Source of the DNA: JAFGLY01 sp041309225
GTDB lineage: Bacteria > Myxococcota_A > UBA796 > JAFGLY01
Length of the DNA: 12,332 nucleotides
Reading direction: 5' to 3'
NCBI GenBank assembly: GCA_041309225.1
Contig: JBFYZZ010000002.1
Location: 1 to 12,332 of the forward strand
Shown here piece after piece: positions 1-7,258 of this stretch. Position numbers and translations under genes: made by a program. Each line of letters starts with the position of its first letter. Position 1 is the first letter of the stretch. The notes beneath the pieces were generated by a model. It did not search any database and had not been told where the DNA came from. It worked only from the letters and a program-made list of their open reading frames with translations.

Positions 1-2664
1 GGAGAGCTTCTCGGGCAGGGCGATGTTGGCGCCGGCGTCGTAGATGACGTAGGGTCGGCCGAGGACGGCGACCACCGGTCCGCCGGTGGCCAGCGCCCGG
101 GCCAGCACCTCGCTGCCCGCCTCCCGGATCGCGGCTTCGAAGGCCCGGTACTCCCCGAGGGCCCGGGTCCAGGCGCGCACCACCTCGGCCCGGTCGCGGC
201 CCAGGGCCGATCCGAGCTCGTCCGCGAGGCGGCGACCGGTCGTCTCCGGGTCCTCGCGGAAGTCCACCGTGGCGCGCAGCAACCGATCGACCGGGGCCCC
301 CCGCAGCCGCGCGGCGGCCTCCACCATCGCGGGCAGGCCGAGGTTGTAGGGGCAGAACCAGGAGCGCCCGGTCTTGTCCTGCTCCTGCTCGGACAGGAGG
401 TGGGGCACGAACACCCAGCGGATCCGGCCGGCGTCGGCCTCGGCCCAGAGCTGCCGGGCGTGCCCGTGGGCCAGCTTGACCGGGAAGCAGTAGTCGGCGC
501 CCACCCACTCCGAGGAGCCCTTCACGATCCCGGCGTCGGTGGGATCCGAGAGCACGAGGCGCCAGCCCAGGTGCCCGAAGAACCGAGTGAAGAGCGGCGC
601 ATAGGTGTGCGTGAGGAGGGCACGGGGCATGCCCAGCCGGGGCGCGTCCTCGGGGAGATCCACGGCGCACGCCCTGCGCCAGAGGCGATCCCGCAGCTGG
701 AAGGCTTCGAAGTTCTCGTTCCTGGCGAGCCTGGGGACATCGGGGTCGCGGCCGCACAGGTAGCCCCAGGAGGGCGAGTGGGCGAGGCCCTGCACGTGGG
801 CGGTGGTGATGGTGCAGCGGTTCGCGCAGATCGTGCAGCGCGAGGTCTCGAACGTCACCTCGCGGTCCGCGAGGTCCAGCCCGAGGAACGTGCTCGGGCG
901 ATCGCCCACCGCGCGGGCCGCGAGCAGGGCCGCGCCCCAGGAGCCCATGACGTGGCAGTAGGGGGACACCACGACCTCGACGTCGAGGAGCATCTCGAAC
1001 GCCGCCACCAGGGCCTTGTTCCGGGCCGTGGCACCCTGGAAGAACACGCGCTCGCGCGACCGGGGACGCCGGCCCACGACCTTGAGGAGGTAGTTCTGAA
1101 CGACGGAGGCCACCACGGCCCCCATGACCTCGCGGGGCGTGAACCCCTGTCGCAGGAGGTGCCGGGCGTCCTGCTCCATGAAGACGGTGCAGCGGTCGGA
1201 GGTGATGGGCGGCTCCACGCCGAGGAGCGCATCCCCCAACCCTTCGATCTGGAACCCCAGCTTCCGGGCGATCTCCTCGACGAACGATCCGGTCCCCGCG
1301 GCGCACGCGTAGTTGAGGTTGGCGTCGTGCAGGCGGCCGTCGACCGTGTGGACGTACTTGGCGTCCTGACCGCCGATCTCGAAGATCGTATCGATCCGGG
1401 GATCCACGCGCATGGCGCCGGTGACGTGCGCGGTGATCTCGTTCACGACGAGGTCGGCGCCGATGACCGCACCCACGAGCTTGCGGCCCGAGCCGGTGGT
1501 GGCCGCGCCGAGGATCTCCAGGCGGGCCCCCAGCCGGGCGGCCAGGTCGCGGATGGCCACGAAGAGGAGGCGGGTGGCGCCGACCGGGTCGCCCGCCGTG
1601 CGGCGGTAGACGTCGAGGACGACCTGACCGGCCTCGTCCACGAGGGCGGCCTTGGTGGAGGTGCTCCCGACGTCCACGCCGAGGAAGCCGCGGAGGAGGC
1701 CGCTGTCCGGCCTGCGGGACACGCGCACCTCGGTCCCGTGCTCGTCCACCCAGGCCTCGGCCACCTCGAAGGACGGGTACCGGGACCGGTGGAGCACGAG
1801 CGGAGGTCGCCGGGCCGAGCGGGCCACCGGGCCGGCACCGGCGGCGAGCGCGTCCAGGTCGAGGGGCCCGGGCAGGGCATCGGCTCCGAGGGCCGCGCCG
1901 ATCGCGGTGACGCTCTCCGGGTGCTCAGGAACCTGGACCGGAAGGCCAAGCTCCGCCGAGAGTCCTCGTACCACCTCTGGATTGCGGGCTACGCCCCCGA
2001 CGAGGGCCACCGGCGGCGTGGGCGTGCGGCCCTTGAACAGGGTCATGGTCATGGTGCGGGCGAGACCGCGGCACAGCCCGGCCCACAGGGCGGGCTTCCC
2101 GTGCCCCTCCTGCTGCCGGTGGATGAGGTCGGACTTGGCGAACACCGCGCACCGGGCCGCCACGTCCGGCGGTTGATCCACCGAGGGGAGGTCGGCCAGG
2201 TCCGCGTGGCTGAGCCCGAGCCGCTCGGCCTGCTCGTCGAGGAAGGAGCCGGTGCCGGCGGCGCAGAGGGTGTTGGCCTGGTAGCCCGCGAAGGACCCGT
2301 CGCGCGCAATGCGCAGGAGCGAGAGGGACGCCCCACCGGCGACCACCACCTCGGCCACCCCGGGCAGCACCGTGGCCGCGCCCCGCAGCGTGGCGCCCGC
2401 CTCATCCTGGACGTGGATGCCGAGCCGCTGGCCCACCGGTTCCGCCTGGCTGCCCGTGAGCCCCAACCGCGCTACGGGACCGAACTCGGTGAGCGCCTCG
2501 AGCACGGCGCGGGCCGTGGCCGCGACCTCGCCGCGGTGGGCGCGTTCCTCGCGTCCGAGCACGGTCCCGTCGGGTGCGAGCGCGACCCCGTGGATGTAGA
2601 GGGCACCCGCGTCGAGGCCGACGTGGACGGGAGGGCGGACGTCTGGGAGGGGGCTGTCGGTCAT
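1..2664 (-). CDS. Two-module acyl-CoA dehydratase activase (BcrAD/BadFG x2 + DUF2229-like), C-terminus beyond window
   Basis: Open from the ATG at 2664 to the window edge without a stop (888 codons). Two ASKHA ATPase modules are visible. Module 1 (about 13-265) has CAAGTGSF with Cys134 and RCAVF with Cys172. Module 2 (about 327-590) has the phosphate loop DVGSTSTK (331-338), GGQDAKY (431-437), CAAGTGSF with Cys454 and RCTVF with Cys492. A Cys-rich stretch follows (C610, C613, C617, C637), then a DUF2229-like region (MPRALLTHTYAPLF from 679; GADYCFPVK with C726). In HgdC-type activases the paired cysteines hold a [4Fe-4S] cluster bridging two protomers, and ATP hydrolysis drives electron transfer to a dehydratase. 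Module 1 lacks a canonical phosphate loop (DAGALYIHG, 18-26). Larger relatives also carry a C-terminal dehydratase-like domain, including plasmalogen synthase. No Shine-Dalgarno is evident, but the start fits, since VHVGLDAG follows at 13-20. Substrate unknown; probably TetR-controlled. Confidence 0.9.
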   Translation of the reverse strand, partial: MTDSPLPDVRPPVHVGLDAGALYIHGVALAPDGTVLGREERAHRGEVAATARAVLEALTEFGPVARLGLTGSQAEPVGQRLGIHVQDEAGATLRGAATVLPGVAEVVVAGGASLSLLRIARDGSFAGYQANTLCAAGTGSFLDEQAERLGLSHADLADLPSVDQPPDVAARCAVFAKSDLIHRQQEGHGKPALWAGLCRGLARTMTMTLFKGRTPTPPVALVGGVARNPEVVRGLSAELGLPVQVPEHPESVTAIGAALGADALPGPLDLDALAAGAGPVARSARRPPLVLHRSRYPSFEVAEAWVDEHGTEVRVSRRPDSGLLRGFLGVDVGSTSTKAALVDEAGQVVLDVYRRTAGDPVGATRLLFVAIRDLAARLGARLEILGAATTGSGRKLVGAVIGADLVVNEITAHVTGAMRVDPRIDTIFEIGGQDAKYVHTVDGRLHDANLNYACAAGTGSFVEEIARKLGFQIEGLGDALLGVEPPITSDRCTVFMEQDARHLLRQGFTPREVMGAVVASVVQNYLLKVVGRRPRSRERVFFQGATARNKALVAAFEMLLDVEVVVSPYCHVMGSWGAALLAARAVGDRPSTFLGLDLADREVTFETSRCTICANRCTITTAHVQGLAHSPSWGYLCGRDPDVPRLARNENFEAFQLRDRLWRRACAVDLPEDAPRLGMPRALLTHTYAPLFTRFFGHLGWRLVLSDPTDAGIVKGSSEWVGADYCFPVKLAHGHARQLWAEADAGRIRWVFVPHLLSEQEQDKTGRSWFCPYNLGLPAMVEAAARLRGAPVDRLLRATVDFREDPETTGRRLADELGSALGRDRAEVVRAWTRALGEYRAFEAAIREAGSEVLARALATGGPVVAVLGRPYVIYDAGANIALPEKLS

Positions 2665-2684
2665 GGCGGTGTACCGAACGGCAT

Positions 2685-2702
2685 TGACTGACAAGTCAGT
2701 CA
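2685..2702. promoter_or_regulatory. Perfect inverted repeat, likely TetR-family operator
   Basis: TGACTGAC-AA-GTCAGTCA has two perfect 8-bp arms around a 2-bp spacer. It lies 20 bp upstream of the activase ATG and just downstream of the predicted transcription start. Repeats of this length and TGAC/GTCA character are typical TetR-family operators, and a TetR gene is the adjacent upstream gene. I infer that the regulator at 2788-3429 binds here and represses the activase gene. The site is seen directly; the pairing with this regulator is inferred. Confidence 0.75.
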
Positions 2703-2713
2703 GGTCGGGATCC

Positions 2714-2742
2714 TGTGTAACCGTTCGCTACGGATTCCACAA
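2714..2742 (-). promoter_or_regulatory. Candidate sigma70-type promoter for the activase gene
   Basis: On the minus strand, TTGTGG (2742-2737) and TACACA (2719-2714) are separated by 17 bp. This is a fair match to -35/-10 elements in an otherwise GC-rich background. Transcription would start near 2707, so the inverted repeat at 2685-2702 would cover the first transcribed bases, a standard repression geometry. The hexamers are imperfect, so confidence is moderate. Confidence 0.45.
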
Positions 2743-2770
2743 GTCGTGTTCCGAAGGGGATTCAGGACCA

Positions 2771-2786
2771 ACATACCGCGGGATGT
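2771..2786. repeat. Second near-perfect palindrome next to the TetR stop codon
   Basis: ACATACCGCGGGATGT pairs at 7 of 8 positions about its centre, with only A2775/G2782 mismatched. It ends one base short of the TetR stop codon, in the gap before the activase gene. It has no loop and no T-tract, so a protein-binding site is more plausible than a terminator. Its sequence is unrelated to the 2685-2702 repeat, and its function is unknown. Confidence 0.35.
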
Positions 2787-2787
2787 A

Positions 2788-3429
2788 TCAGCCGGGGTCT
2801 GGTTGCGGACAGGCGGGCGCGCCCGCGGGATCCGCCAACACCACCCGCAGGATCATGTCCATGAGCGCCTCGCGTCGCCGCTCCAGGGAGGCACCGTCGC
2901 GGGTGGTGTCGCCCACGAGCGTCTCGAGGAAGGGCGTGTCGGAGAACCAGGAGACGATCATCCCGTAGATGGCGGCCAGGAGGTGGTCCGGGGGGACCGC
3001 GCGGAAGACGCCCGCCCGGACCCCGGCCTCGAGGAAGGCCCGAGCCCGGCTGTACAGGGGCCGCAGCCGCTCGCGGACCTGCCGGTCGAAGTAGGCCCGG
3101 TCGTCGTGGCCCGCCTCGAGGTGCGCCAGCCGGGCGAAGTGGGGGTGCCGCGCGGCGAAGTCGAAGAATTCGTTGAAGAACCTGCACAGCTTCGTGATCG
3201 GTTCGAGGGGCTCGGGCGCGATCCTCGTCACGAGGTCCACCACCTCCCCGACCATGCGGTCCAGCACCGCGTGCAGCAGGGCTTCCTTGGTGTGGAAGTG
3301 GTAGTGCACCAGGGCGTTGGCGACGCCGACCCGCGAGGCCACGTCGCGGATCCTGGCCCCGGCGTAGCCCTTTTCGGCAAACACCTCCTCGGCGGCGGCC
3401 AGGATCCGTTCGCGGGAGTCGCGTTCCAC
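2788..3429 (-). CDS. TetR/AcrR-family transcriptional regulator
   Basis: The product is 213 aa, the normal TetR-family length. The N-terminal helix-turn-helix domain is clear: RILAAAEEVFAEKGYAGARI (8-27) then RDVASRVGVANALVHYHF (28-45) with the usual HTKEALL continuation. The C-terminal part (about 60-200) is helical, ligand-binding and not assignable to a known effector; it contains aromatic stretches such as CRFFNEFFDF. The start is a GTG preceded by AGGAAGG (3440-3434) four bases upstream; an ATG four bases upstream of the GTG is in the wrong frame. The gene lies on the same strand as and just upstream of the activase gene, with a perfect operator-like repeat between them, and is divergent from the DUF255 gene. 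I infer a repressor of the activase gene, perhaps responding to an acyl-CoA or lipid ligand. The family call is secure; the target and ligand are not. Confidence 0.93.
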   Translation of the reverse strand: MERDSRERILAAAEEVFAEKGYAGARIRDVASRVGVANALVHYHFHTKEALLHAVLDRMVGEVVDLVTRIAPEPLEPITKLCRFFNEFFDFAARHPHFARLAHLEAGHDDRAYFDRQVRERLRPLYSRARAFLEAGVRAGVFRAVPPDHLLAAIYGMIVSWFSDTPFLETLVGDTTRDGASLERRREALMDMILRVVLADPAGAPACPQPDPG

Positions 3430-3497
3430 GCATCCTTCCTATCGCACCGGCGGCTCGCCGGGCCGGCCGGGCCACCGGCGGCGGGCCAGCCCGTGCG

Positions 3498-3506
3498 TGC
3501 TACGCT
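3498..3506 (+). promoter_or_regulatory. Candidate extended -10 element for the DUF255 gene
   Basis: TGC-TACGCT fits the extended -10 pattern TGn-TAnnnT and sits 23 bp before the ATG at 3530, predicting a start near 3513 and a leader of under 20 nt. I see no convincing -35 hexamer 17 bp upstream in this GC-rich divergent region (3430-3529). Confidence 0.3.
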
Positions 3507-3529
3507 GGTGGGATGCCGAGGGAGGCCCC

Positions 3530-5332
3530 ATGCCGGCTCGCCGCCTGGCCCACAGCACCAGCCCCTACCTCCTGCAGCACGCCCGGAACCCGGTGGACTG
3601 GTACCCGTGGGGCGAGGAGGCGCTGGCACGCGCCCGGGCCCTCGATCGACCGATCTTCCTGTCCATCGGGTACTCGTCCTGCCACTGGTGCCACGTCATG
3701 GAGGCCGAGTCGTTCGAGGATTCGGAGGTGGCGGAGGTCCTCGACCGGTGGTTCGTCCCGATCAAGGTGGATCGGGAGGAGCGCCCGGACCTCGACGATC
3801 TCTACATGGCCGCCGTGCAGTCCCTCACCGGTCGGGGCGGCTGGCCGCTCACGGTCTGGCTGACGCCGGATCTCCGCCCGTTCTACGGAGGCACCTACTT
3901 CCCTCGTGACGACGGTCGCGGGCTCCCGGGACTCCTCCATCTCCTCGAGCGGCTGGCCGCGCTGTGGGATCGCCGGCGGGCCGAGGTGGAGGCGCACGCC
4001 ACCGCCATGCTGGAGGCCCTGGAGCGGCAGGCGCGGCTCCCCGACCCCACGGGCCTGCCCGGGCCCGAGGCCGTCACCCGGGGCCTGGAGGAGATCGGCG
4101 CGGGCTTCGACCCCCGGTGGGGCGGGTTCTCCCCTCCCCCCAAGTTCCCCCAGCCGGCCCTGCTCCTCCTCCTGCTGCACCGGGGCGACGACGCGGCGCG
4201 GGCCATGGCCCTCCGTACCCTCGACGCCCTGGCCGACGGTGGGATCCGGGACCACGGGGTCGGCGGCTTCGCGCGCTACTCCGTGGACGAGCGCTGGGTG
4301 CTGCCGCACTTCGAAAAGATGCTGCACGACAACGCCCTGCTGGCCAGGACCTACCTCGAGGCCTTCCGCCTGTCCGGGGATCCCCGGCATGCCGAGGTGG
4401 CGGGCGAGACGCTCGACTGGCTCGTGCGGGAGATGGCCGACCCGTCGGGCGGCTTCCACGCAGCCGAGGATGCCGACGCGGGCGGCGTGGAGGGCAGCTT
4501 CCGGACCTGGACGCCCGAGGAGGTGCGAGCGGTCCTCGGCCCGGACGACGGTGTCCTGTTCTGTGCCGCCTGGGGCGTGACCGGCGCGGGGCACGTGGAG
4601 GGGCGCAGCGTGCTCCACCGGGTGGATCGGCCCCCCGACCTCGCAGCGCGCGCGAAGCTCGATCCCGCCGCGCTGGAGGCCCGCCTCGCGGCGGGTCTCG
4701 CCCGCCTGGGGGAGGTCCGGTCGACGCGTCCTCGGCCCGGACGGGACGACAAGGTGATCGGTGCCTGGAACGGTCTCGCGCTCTCGGCGTTCGCCCGCGC
4801 TTCCTGGATCCTGGACGATCCGGGCCGCCTCGTGACGGCCCGGCGTGCCGCCGCCTTCCTGCTCTCCGAGATGGTGCGCGGGGACGCGGTGCTGCGCTCC
4901 TGGCGGCGGGGCGTGGCCGGCGAGCCCGGCGTGCTCGAGGATCAGGCGGCCGTCGGTGACGGCCTCCTCGACCTCCGGGCGGCGGACCCGGACCCCCGCT
5001 GGCTGGAGGCCGCGGTGCGGCTGGGCGACGGTCTCGTGGCGCGGTTCGCCGATCCGGCCGGAGGGGCCTGCTTCGGGGCCGGCGTGGAGCGGACCGACAT
5101 CGTGCTCCGGCAGAAGCCCTTCCTCGACGGGGCCCACTTCTCGGGCAACGCCCTCGCGGCCCGCTTCCTCCTGCGTCTCGCGCGCACGGCGGGGCGGCCG
5201 GACCTCGAGCGGGTGGCGGTCGGGATCCTCGAGGCGCTCTCCCCCCTCCTGGCGGACGCGCCACGCGCCGTCCCGGGCCTCCTGGACGTGCTGGCCGCCG
5301 TCCACTCGCCCTCCCGGGACGAGCCCGCGTGA
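3530..5332 (+). CDS. DUF255 thioredoxin-fold / alpha-alpha toroid protein (YyaL/SPATA20 family)
   Basis: The product is 600 aa, somewhat shorter than the 650-700 or more usual in this family. The N-terminal DUF255 domain (about 1-165) has the family signatures SPYLLQHARNPVDWYPWG (11-28), SIGYSSCHWCHVM with C51-H-W-C54, KVDREERPDLD (79-89) and GGWPLTVWLTP (103-113). The remainder resembles a six-hairpin glycosidase-like toroid, with GGFARYSVDERWVLPHFEKM (to M264), HAAEDADAG (310-318) and DKVIGAWNGLALSAF. There is no signal peptide, so it is probably cytoplasmic. The cellular role is not established; a CxxC redox or folding function and sugar-related activity have both been proposed. The ATG at 3530 is preferred over upstream frame openings because GAGGGAGG (3518-3525) precedes it and the conserved family N-terminus starts just after it. 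Divergent from the TetR gene. Confidence 0.92.
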   Translation: MPARRLAHSTSPYLLQHARNPVDWYPWGEEALARARALDRPIFLSIGYSSCHWCHVMEAESFEDSEVAEVLDRWFVPIKVDREERPDLDDLYMAAVQSLTGRGGWPLTVWLTPDLRPFYGGTYFPRDDGRGLPGLLHLLERLAALWDRRRAEVEAHATAMLEALERQARLPDPTGLPGPEAVTRGLEEIGAGFDPRWGGFSPPPKFPQPALLLLLLHRGDDAARAMALRTLDALADGGIRDHGVGGFARYSVDERWVLPHFEKMLHDNALLARTYLEAFRLSGDPRHAEVAGETLDWLVREMADPSGGFHAAEDADAGGVEGSFRTWTPEEVRAVLGPDDGVLFCAAWGVTGAGHVEGRSVLHRVDRPPDLAARAKLDPAALEARLAAGLARLGEVRSTRPRPGRDDKVIGAWNGLALSAFARASWILDDPGRLVTARRAAAFLLSEMVRGDAVLRSWRRGVAGEPGVLEDQAAVGDGLLDLRAADPDPRWLEAAVRLGDGLVARFADPAGGACFGAGVERTDIVLRQKPFLDGAHFSGNALAARFLLRLARTAGRPDLERVAVGILEALSPLLADAPRAVPGLLDVLAAVHSPSRDEPA

Positions 5333-5359
5333 GGGCCCGGCTCCGCGGCCTCCGGGTCG

Positions 5360-5368
5360 TGGTACAAC
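5360..5368 (+). promoter_or_regulatory. Candidate extended -10 element for the exported barrel gene
   Basis: TGG-TACAAC in the 72-bp gap after the DUF255 stop resembles an extended -10 and would give a leader of about 30 nt before the ATG at 5405. No clear -35 is seen. The gap also carries a weak CCCGG/CCGGG inverted repeat (5336-5340 and 5352-5356) without a T-tract. Confidence 0.28.
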
Positions 5369-5404
5369 GGCACTCGAGGAACCCGCTCCGCCGGTGAGGT
5401 GCCC

Positions 5405-6313
5405 ATGTCCGTCGCGGTCCTGTTGATGATCTGCCGGCTCGGCCAGGCCCAGGAGGCGCCGCCCGCCGAGCCGCCCCCCCCTCCGCCCTCCACGCAAGTG
5501 GTCGTCACGCTCGCCGACGGGCAGACGCTCCGCGGCCTCGCGGATCCGGCGGTCCTCGAGGCCTGGAAGGCCGGCGAGCCGCTCGAGATCCGGGTGGGCG
5601 AGGGGCTCGGGCTCGCGCTGCCGGCGGGGCTTGCCACCGAGGTCGCCCCAGCCGCGATCGGCGAGCGGCTGCCGCACACCGTCGACACCTCGTTCTCCTC
5701 CTCCACGCGGCACTTCTTCGCCCCCACCGCCATCCCCCTCAAACAGGGCACCGGGTACATCTCGCAGATGGAGGTCCTGGCCACGGTGGTCGACTACGGG
5801 GTCACCGACTGGCTCACGGTGGAGGCCGGCGCGATCATCCCGCTCGCGCTGTTCAGCCTGACGATGGGTGAGGGGACCGACTTCCTCGTGGGCATGGCCG
5901 CGGTGAAGGCGGCAGTGGAGGTGGCCCCGCAGGTCCACGTGGCGGCGGGCGCCTTCGGCGTGGCCTCCCCGGAGTTCCAGCTCGGCCTCCCCTTCGCGGA
6001 GACCACGCTCGGCGATGTCGAGCGCAACGTCACGTTCGGCGTGGGAACCATCCTCGTCACCGAGATGGACGACGTGGCTCTCCCGGTGGTGGTGGGCGGC
6101 ACCTGGCGGGTCCGCCCCAACCTGGGCCTGGTCACCGAGAACTGGCTCGTCTTCGTGGACGGGGAGTTCACCGCCGCCCTCGACACGCTCGGGGTGCGGT
6201 TCCTCCCCGAGCAGGGCCGCTGGAGCGTGGACCTGGCGCTCGCGTCCGGCTACGCGGAGCGCGACTGGCAGATCCTCCCGGTGCCCTGGCTCGACGTCTC
6301 CTGGCACTTCTGA
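5405..6313 (+). CDS. Putative exported outer-membrane beta-barrel protein
   Basis: The product is 302 aa. A short hydrophobic N-terminus (MSVAVLLMICRLGQA) looks like a signal sequence cleaved near GQA-QE, but it lacks the usual basic residues at the start. A proline-rich linker with six consecutive prolines (23-28) follows, then a small beta segment VVVTLADGQTLRG (32-44). From about residue 95 come alternating amphipathic strands with TRHFFAPTAIPLKQGTGY (101-118) and YGVTDWLTVEAGAIIP (131-146), resembling a widespread family of uncharacterised barrel proteins. The protein ends in DVSWHF; a terminal Phe is typical of the outer-membrane beta-signal. The ATG at 5405 is preferred over the in-frame GTG at 5399 because GAGG (5396-5399) sits 5 nt before the ATG and overlaps the GTG. 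Function unknown. Gene 80 bp upstream of a second exported protein. Confidence 0.75.
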   Translation: MSVAVLLMICRLGQAQEAPPAEPPPPPPSTQVVVTLADGQTLRGLADPAVLEAWKAGEPLEIRVGEGLGLALPAGLATEVAPAAIGERLPHTVDTSFSSSTRHFFAPTAIPLKQGTGYISQMEVLATVVDYGVTDWLTVEAGAIIPLALFSLTMGEGTDFLVGMAAVKAAVEVAPQVHVAAGAFGVASPEFQLGLPFAETTLGDVERNVTFGVGTILVTEMDDVALPVVVGGTWRVRPNLGLVTENWLVFVDGEFTAALDTLGVRFLPEQGRWSVDLALASGYAERDWQILPVPWLDVSWHF

Positions 6314-6392
6314 CGCCTCGCCGGGGGATCTTCGGCCGCCGGCTGGACGCGCCGGGTGCGAGGCCGTAGGATGGGCCAACCCCGGAGGTCCC

Positions 6393-7226
6393 ATGTTCCT
6401 GCTGCTCGCCGTCGCATCCGTCCTGGCCGCGGACGAACCCTCCCTCTGGACCCGCGAGGCCGTCGGCCTGGCGGGCTGGCCCACGGGCATCCTGGCCGAC
6501 GCCCGCATCCAGGCCCGGACCCCCCTGCACCGCTCCGACTCGATGCTCTTCCGCAACACGTACGCCGGCGCTGGGGCCCGCCTGCTGGCCAGCCCCGCCT
6601 TCGTGGACGTGGGCCCCCGGATCAGCCTCGCACCCGTGGACGTGTTCGACCTCGAGATCCAGGCCTCCCGCGCCTGGTACCTCCCGCTCAAGTGGAGCCT
6701 GATGCCGTTCGACGAGATCCGCGGCAAGACCATGGAGGCGCGCTACGAGCGGCCCGACGACGCCTTCGGCGCCGGCGCCTGGGTGGTCTCCGCGACCCCC
6801 ACGGTGAAGCTCAAGGTCGGGCACGTGGTGGCATTCGACTCCCTGGCCGCCTCCTGGATCCGCTTCGAACAACCTGACGACATCGACTCCAAGTGGGTCT
6901 ACGAGCCCTACCGGGACCAGCTCCTGGCCTGGGAGGACGTGGCGTTCGAGCACCAGGCGGCGCTGGCGTGGGAGTTCCTGCCCGGCGGCGAGCGCCCGCT
7001 CCTGTGGACCGGCGCGACGTTCCGCCAGCGGTTCGCGCTGGAGTCGCCCGACCGCAGCTGGGTGGTGGGGCCCATGGTCGTGTTCCGCGCCTCGCGCTCC
7101 CCCTGGGTCCCCCAGATCATCGGCCAGTGCCTCTTCTACCTGGAGGACGCCGACCGCGTCGGCGACGTCCCCAACCTGCAGGCGCTGGCCGCCTGGGTGT
7201 CGGACCGGCCGTTCGGGGGGGACTGA
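6393..7226 (+). CDS. Hypothetical exported protein, probable outer-membrane beta-barrel
   Basis: The product is 277 aa. It begins with a short hydrophobic signal (MFLLLAVASVLA, likely cut before or after the next Ala, ahead of DEPSLW) that again has no basic N-terminal residue. The mature part alternates polar and hydrophobic residues in strand-like blocks, for example FVDVGPRISLAPVDVFDLEI, TPTVKLKVGHVVAF, LLWTGATFRQRFAL and WVVGPMVVFRA, with many Trp/Tyr/Phe residues, which suggests a barrel. Unlike its upstream neighbour it does not end in an aromatic residue (PFGGD). The ATG at 6393 is preceded by GGAGG (6384-6388) four bases away; upstream codons in this frame overlap the previous gene and lack the signal. 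A TAGGAT hexamer at 6367-6372 may be a -10 element. I do not recognise a named family, so the function is unknown. Confidence 0.7.
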   Translation: MFLLLAVASVLAADEPSLWTREAVGLAGWPTGILADARIQARTPLHRSDSMLFRNTYAGAGARLLASPAFVDVGPRISLAPVDVFDLEIQASRAWYLPLKWSLMPFDEIRGKTMEARYERPDDAFGAGAWVVSATPTVKLKVGHVVAFDSLAASWIRFEQPDDIDSKWVYEPYRDQLLAWEDVAFEHQAALAWEFLPGGERPLLWTGATFRQRFALESPDRSWVVGPMVVFRASRSPWVPQIIGQCLFYLEDADRVGDVPNLQALAAWVSDRPFGGD

Positions 7227-7231
7227 TCGGA

Positions 7232-7249
7232 GGCCCCGGAGCGGGGGCC
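7232..7249 (+). terminator. GC-rich hairpin after the second exported-protein gene
   Basis: GGCCCC-GGAGCG-GGGGCC can form a 6-bp GC stem with a 6-nt loop, starting 5 bases after the stop codon at 7226. No T-tract follows, so it is at best an atypical or RNA-processing hairpin rather than a classical intrinsic terminator. A promoter-like TTGACA begins 9 bases further on, consistent with a transcription boundary here. Confidence 0.3.
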
Positions 7250-7258
7250 GGCTCGGGG

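Noticed and set aside
400..2691. A 763-codon plus-strand open frame opposite the activase gene
   Set aside because: It is antisense to clear activase motifs (CAAGTGSF twice, GGQDAKY), has low-complexity composition, and is explained by GC bias.
2746..3909. A 387-codon plus-strand open frame across the TetR gene and the divergent promoter region
   Set aside because: The minus strand encodes an unmistakable TetR helix-turn-helix, and the plus frame merges into DUF255 in the wrong frame.
5405..5440. Possible lipobox LMIC (Cys10) at the start of the first barrel protein
   Set aside because: Ile at the position before Cys is not accepted by signal peptidase II, which needs Gly, Ala or Ser, and a Cys at position 10 leaves too short a signal.
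6315..6364. Inverted repeat GCCTCGC/GCGAGGC around a 36-base loop after the first barrel gene
   Set aside because: Short arms, a long loop and no T-tract; expected by chance in GC-rich DNA.
3500..6733. A 1077-codon minus-strand open frame opposite the DUF255 and barrel genes
   Set aside because: Same GC shadow effect. It spans three unrelated plus-strand genes and their intergenic gaps, and shows no recognisable domain.
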